Positions 60,201-64,000 of a stretch of DNA of 64,000 bases are shown piece by piece. Position numbers and translations under genes: made by a program. Position 1 is the first letter of the stretch, and each line of letters begins with the position of its first letter. The DNA is from Oscarella lobularis. Its lineage: Eukaryota; Porifera; Homoscleromorpha; Homosclerophorida; Oscarellidae. The notes beneath the pieces were generated by a model, which saw nothing but the letters and a program-made list of their open reading frames with translations, searched no databases and was not told the origin of the DNA. The stretch is from positions 1,364,001 through 1,428,000 of the forward strand of contig NC_089190.1 in assembly GCF_947507565.1 (NCBI RefSeq). The letters run 5' to 3'.

Positions 60201-61010
60201 CGCTTACCGTGGTAGTCTTCTAAAAGATCAAGTTAGGAGATCGAACTGCGGGGGTTGCGGGGGAATATTCGTCGAGGAAACGGTAAAGGAGGAAGCGGTA
60301 GATAAATCGCGTTCAGGAATGCTTTGCTTCCGCGATAGAATGATATACGAAAGCCGGCTGGATTCAGTGGAACGCAAAGGGGGCGCGCCATCGATTCTCT
60401 CTCGCCTCCAACGCGATTACAGTACGCGAGCGCGCGTGTATTTATATGTCGAACGTCTCGCGGCGCACGCCCGCGAGCGACTCACGATACGACGTCGACG
60501 ACGCCGACGACGAGACGAAGGCGTCGATATCGATCGCGCGACAGCGCTTGAGAGACGAACGACTCGACGTCTCCGTAATGCGACGTCGACAATCGACGAT
60601 CCCGTGCGAGATCGAACTAGTCATAATAGGAACGGATACGCTGCCAACGCGGAGCCGCAGAGTGCGCGCACTATACTAATGAATCTCTTTCCCCCCTATC
60701 TGTCGAGCGAAGACGTACAGTGACAAGTTTGGGTCGCGCGTTATTTCCGGCCAGGCTGAACTTCGAACGCGCGCAACGCTTTAGTTTAGACGACAACTTC
60801 CTCTCTAACGAGATTAGACAAACAGTCTAACTGTTTAAATGCGCGAAGAAGGACATGGTCGACGATTGAGAGGGAATTGGCGAGAGCGCGGGCATGTGTA
60901 GGAGACCCCCGTGGTTTTTTTCGTTGGGGGTTCCAAGAAAAGACCGTCTTACCGTCCAAATCGTCGTCCGACGCCTCTAGTACGTCCCATTCGACGTCCT
61001 TCAATGCCAT
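54269..61010 (-). CDS. PLEKHG5: PLEKHG5-like Rho guanine-nucleotide exchange factor
   Basis: Twenty-two exons in one consistent frame, 5' to 3': 60953-61010, 60112-60156, 59998-60059, 59799-59925, 59659-59743, 59343-59430, 58907-58986, 58377-58525, 58215-58288, 57415-57510, 56956-57222, 56798-56899, 56550-56729, 56384-56476, 56262-56318, 56087-56197, 55872-56021, 55676-55810, 55472-55609, 55333-55416, 55223-55268, 54269-55164; 1,040 residues. PLEKHG5 activates RhoA and acts in junctions, migration and autophagy. Visible are a Cys/His zinc-finger-like motif CHHIECQ...YCLCTDCDELVH (56-97), basic RLRKKKPTRRH, a ubiquitin-like Ras-binding region PAFERHQISF...TPLEWSFETYCLGG (182-231), a DH domain (about 425-650: AIWELLSTEESY, LLVKPMHRLIQYPLLLK), a PH domain (about 680-780: DVHAFLFTDLFLL, SFLLIYLNEYRFP) and a Ser-rich tail. 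The intron at 55,811-55,871 has a GC donor (GCAAGT). The first two exons are less certain than the rest. Confidence 0.9.
55811..55871 (-). other. GC-AG intron in the RhoGEF gene
   Basis: Exon 17 ends ACTGTG and the intron begins GCAAGTGG, ending TTTTTTTTAG before GTCGAGCGC. The reading frame across it restores the conserved DH order (KLLTV then VERVECFLNRVN). GC donors are a minority class and need strong flanking pairing, which GCAAGT provides. Confidence 0.85.
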
Positions 61011-61350
61011 CGCTTTCGCAGAATGAGAGGAAAGGGAAACGGTGATACAATAAAGATGGGAACGTTGATTATCCGGGGCGCTGCGTGCCAGGTACAACTG
61101 ACGTCACCTTACGTCACGATGTACTGAGCGACCACAGAGATTCCACAGAGTACACTACACCACCACCGAGTCAGGACGCGCTGCCAGCACGCGGTCAATG
61201 TTACCAAAAAAGCGACTAGTCGTCATCTACGAGAATCATTGCATAATAAGAAAACTAAAAAGAGAAACCAAACACACCTGACAGTTGATTCACATGCAAT
61301 AGTATTGTACACGTACATACATGTATATATATGTACAATGCTTCATGCAC
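61011..61350 (-). promoter_or_regulatory. RhoGEF promoter region with two CRE-like sites
   Basis: The 340-bp gap between the RhoGEF start and the ICMT stop. About 90-105 bp upstream of the RhoGEF ATG lie TGACGTCA (61,099-61,106, a perfect CRE) and TTACGTCA (61,109-61,116), ten bases apart, about one helical turn. They suggest CREB/ATF input. The ICMT 3'UTR occupies the other end. Confidence 0.5.
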
Positions 61351-62232
61351 CTATTCGTCGATTCCGAGCTCCGTCATCTCCTTGCTAGTCAACCGGTGAC
61401 CGTCGATAAACGGCAATCCCGTTCCGACTCGTCGCTGATAGTCGTAGTACTCCTTTCGAAAAAACAAGAGCAGCGTCATATCCTCGTCCTCGATTCGCTC
61501 CTTGAAGAACTTCCACGACACGATCGCGTAGAAGACGACGCAGAGCGGATTCACGAGCACGAGCTGAGTTCCAATACTCCAATAGAACCAACCCACGTAG
61601 GACGGGTGACGACAGAGGGAATACACACCGTGAGTCACCAATTCGTGATTCCTCGCCTTCCGGTACGCGATCACGTGCGAAAAATTGGAACCAGCCGTGC
61701 ACATGGCAACCTTTCGTAAGACTTCGCCAAACACAACAAAGATTAGGCCCAGCATGGATACGAATGTCAAGGATTTGAGTCGGGGCACGAGAAGATATTC
61801 GAGACCGAATTCGATCCAACTGATCACCGCCGCGCCGACGTATTCCTTGCTGTGATTCAAAAGGTACGAGTCGAGGGTGAGTTTCGTTGGGTTGTAGACG
61901 GACGTCGTGAGGAATTCGGAGAAGTGGAAAAAGGCGAGCGCCGACGCGTAGAATCCCGCGTAGGCGAAGTCGGACGGGCTACGCAGGGCGAGCGATAGGC
62001 CTTCGGCGAATACGACGCCGAGAATCGTCGATATGGTCCACGATGCGATCGACGTCGTCGTCGGAACGGTCGGACCGACGCGCGAGGCGATTAGGAGGAG
62101 TCCTAACGTCGGCGGCGACGCCGCGGCGATCGGTCGTTGCCATGTCGCGTAGCCGACGACGGAGGCGAGTCCTGAAACGAAGCCGATCGCCGAAACGAAT
62201 GCTGGTTTCTTCGCCTGCATTCCCGGATACAA
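61351..62232 (-). CDS. ICMT: Protein-S-isoprenylcysteine O-methyltransferase
   Basis: A single 293-residue intronless reading frame, close to the usual eukaryotic length. ICMT is an ER multi-pass enzyme that uses S-adenosylmethionine to methylate the C-terminal prenylcysteine of CaaX proteins such as Ras and Rho. Several hydrophobic segments are visible, with the C-terminal catalytic signature HGVYSLCRHPSYVGWFYWS (201-219), then a hydrophobic hairpin and EDEDMTLLLFFRKEYYDYQ (248-266) ending in VGTGLPFI, which together form the SAM and substrate site in the family. The N-terminus offers a second ATG at residue 5; I kept the first. The lack of introns contrasts with all neighbours and could mean an old retrocopy or intron loss; there is no visible poly(A) tract. 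Confidence 0.96.
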   Translation of the reverse strand: MYPGMQAKKPAFVSAIGFVSGLASVVGYATWQRPIAAASPPTLGLLLIASRVGPTVPTTTSIASWTISTILGVVFAEGLSLALRSPSDFAYAGFYASALAFFHFSEFLTTSVYNPTKLTLDSYLLNHSKEYVGAAVISWIEFGLEYLLVPRLKSLTFVSMLGLIFVVFGEVLRKVAMCTAGSNFSHVIAYRKARNHELVTHGVYSLCRHPSYVGWFYWSIGTQLVLVNPLCVVFYAIVSWKFFKERIEDEDMTLLLFFRKEYYDYQRRVGTGLPFIDGHRLTSKEMTELGIDE

Positions 62233-62576
62233 ACATTCTACTTGTGTCGAGACACTTGAAGTTGAAGACGTAGAAGGGCAAAAAAACTCGTCCTGACTTT
62301 GTCAACTACTAAAAAGCTGTATGTAAACACAGAGCATACCGAAAACGTCTAAAGACATAAACCAGAACTGAAACTGGCGTAACTTGATAAAGTTCTGGTT
62401 TCAATGGCTACTCCATATCCAGCACTACTACAATGAGCTATCAAACACATGCTGATCTGCATGCATGTCTTAGACTTATCCTTTTACAGACGAACCGTTC
62501 CTTAGAAATTCTTCAAATCGATCCCTCTGTGAAGTCACTATATTAGAACGGGACTATATTAGAACAGCAACGCCCA
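62233..62576. other. ICMT upstream region with a short inverted repeat
   Basis: Contains an 11-bp perfect inverted repeat, AAACCAGAACT (62,359-62,369) and AGTTCTGGTTT (62,391-62,401). A half copy of the foldback element's internal motif (CTATATTAGAAC...CTATATTAGAACAG) lies at about 62,540-62,567, just outside the recognised left arm. No gene is seen. Confidence 0.55.
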
Positions 62577-64000
62577 ATGATGTAAGGTGCTTGCGCAGTA
62601 GCAAACTAGGTTAAGATACGTAACCACCCCTGACAACGGCCCCGTAACTCAATTAGCGATTTTCAGCAAAGGTTTACGACGTTTTACACCGGCATACATA
62701 CTGCACAGTGATGAATTTTATTTTTTATTGATTGGGACGCCTTGTCATGCCGAGAAGGTGAAAATAGAACAATAACTTTCTGTTCTAATATAGTCCTGTT
62801 CTAATATAGTACCTTCTAAGATGGCACTATTTTAGAACAGGGTCTATTTTAGAACAACCTCTTATCAGTGCAGAAGCAACGAAAACTCATGCCTGTCACC
62901 GCCTGGTAGCTACCGTGCATGGCCTGCATGGCCTGCATGGGTGCACGTTGGGACCAAGTCTGTTCTAATATAGTCCTGTTCTAATATAGTTCCTTCTAAG
63001 ATGGCACTATTTTAGAACAGGGTCTATTTTAGAACACACCGAACAAACGTTTTACAAATGTTTAATATATACTAATTCGAACAAATGGACGTGCAATGCC
63101 AAGCGTTGCACCGTGGGAAGGTTTCCACGACCACGCGACATCAGGGACTCACTCTTCATCAGTCAATTTATGTCGACTTGGAATATGTCAAAGACAATTT
63201 CAAAAGACTTTATCGTGAGTTTGACCAGCTCATTGACAATCGGCCTGGTCCCTATTGGAAAACCACGCCCGGAAGAACGGAGAGAAAGAAGTAGTCCCAG
63301 ACAGAATAAGCGGCTAAAAGTAAAACTAACTTAAGAAGAGTTGTGTTGACGTTCAGTTAAGTTGCGTCCTTTGACGCGGTACAATTAGCTAGTAAGTTAC
63401 CGGTGTTTAGTAAGCGCGAACGTTTGACGTTTTCACGTCTACTTTGACATACTTACAGTAATCGCTAACGTTCAGCGAAAACTAAGTATTCTCGTTATTC
63501 ATGCATGAAAGGAAAACATTCGTAAAACGTTTGTTCGGTGTGTTCTAAAATAGACCCTGTTCTAAAATAGTGCCATCTTAGAAGGAACTATATTAGAACA
63601 GGACTATATTAGAACAGACTCGGTCCCAACGTGCACACATGCAGGCCATGCAGGCCATGCACGGTAGCTACCAGGCGGTGACAGGCATGAGTTTTCGTTG
63701 CTTCTGCACTGATAAGAGGTTGTTCTAAAATAGACCCTGTTCTAAAATAGTGCCATCTTAGAAGGTACTATATTAGAACAGGACTATATTAGAACAGAAA
63801 GTTATTGTTCTATTTTCACCTTCTCGGCATGACAAGGCGTCCCAATCAATAAAAAATAAAATTCATCACTGTGCAGTATGTATGCCGGTGTAAAACGTCG
63901 TAAACCTTTGCTGAAAATCGCTAATTGAGTTACGGGGCCGTTGTCAGGGGTGGTTACGTATCTTAACCTAGTTTGCTACTGCGCAAGCACCTTACATCAT
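62577..64000. mobile_element. Large foldback element with ~487-bp terminal inverted repeats
   Basis: 62,577-63,063 is almost perfectly complementary to 63,514-64,000 (coordinates sum to 126,577 along the arm), with a 450-bp spacer between them. Each arm contains two copies of a 76-bp imperfect palindrome of the form TGTTCTAATATAGTCC ... GGTCTATTTTAGAACA (62,781, 62,961; 63,540, 63,721). The right arm reaches the last base of the window, so the element probably continues. No transposase frame is recognised; a non-autonomous foldback or MITE-like element fits best. Confidence 0.85.
63064..63513. other. Spacer of the foldback element
   Basis: Non-palindromic 450 bp. It contains a 69-codon open frame (63,085-63,294, plus strand) beginning MDVQCQALHRGK; I recognise no family, and nothing shows that it is translated. 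Confidence 0.4.

Noticed and set aside
60163-60723. A 186-codon plus-strand frame
   Set aside because: It lies in intron 1 of the RhoGEF on the opposite strand, with no recognisable domain and low-complexity Arg runs.
63085-63294. Transposase in the foldback spacer
   Set aside because: The 69-codon frame shows no catalytic motif and is too short; I left it as an unassigned frame.

Overview
The window looks like nuclear DNA of a compact, early-branching animal, most plausibly a sponge. It has metazoan-type genes (five-MAM receptor, iRhom, agrin-like matrix protein, PLEKHG5-type RhoGEF, ICMT), many introns of about 50-65 bp with GT-AG borders, and heavy use of GTC/GTCG-rich codons. The species cannot be named from the sequence. 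Gene models were read by hand from splice sites and phase; in all five complete models the exon lengths sum to a multiple of three.

Layout. 230-3705 (+): an 11-exon single-pass receptor with MAM domains and a tyrosine-rich tail. About 4.6-42.7 kb: 38 kb of satellite DNA built from six tandem-repeat families: a 21/24-bp two-variant array, a 41-bp array, a 48/49-bp array with a built-in hairpin, a GACAATTTGTC array, an AT-rich 22-bp array and a pyrimidine-rich array. Embedded in it are one orphan first exon resembling INO80E (14.5 kb) and three copies of a non-repetitive promoter/exon cassette carrying a CRE, an E-box and, in two copies, a short coding exon with a splice donor.

42,779-45,419 (+): iRhom, whose start codon lies only about 40 bp from the end of the last satellite array. 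45,578-46,800 (+): a decayed copy of COP9 signalosome subunit 4. 46.8-48.9 kb: gene-poor, with hairpins, a microsatellite, a minisatellite and a diverged duplication. 48,902-53,900 (-): a 16-exon agrin-like secreted protein. 54,269-61,010 (-): a 22-exon PLEKHG5-like RhoGEF. 61,351-62,232 (-): intronless ICMT. From 62,577 to the window end: a large foldback element with arms of about 487 bp and nested palindromes, probably continuing past the window.

The genes do not form an operon or one pathway. There are loose themes: cell surface and matrix (MAM receptor, agrin-like, iRhom) and small-GTPase signalling (RhoGEF, and ICMT, which methylates prenylated GTPases). The most unusual material is the satellite block with its repeated promoter-like cassette, and the iRhom whose loss of catalytic residues follows a different route from the familiar one.
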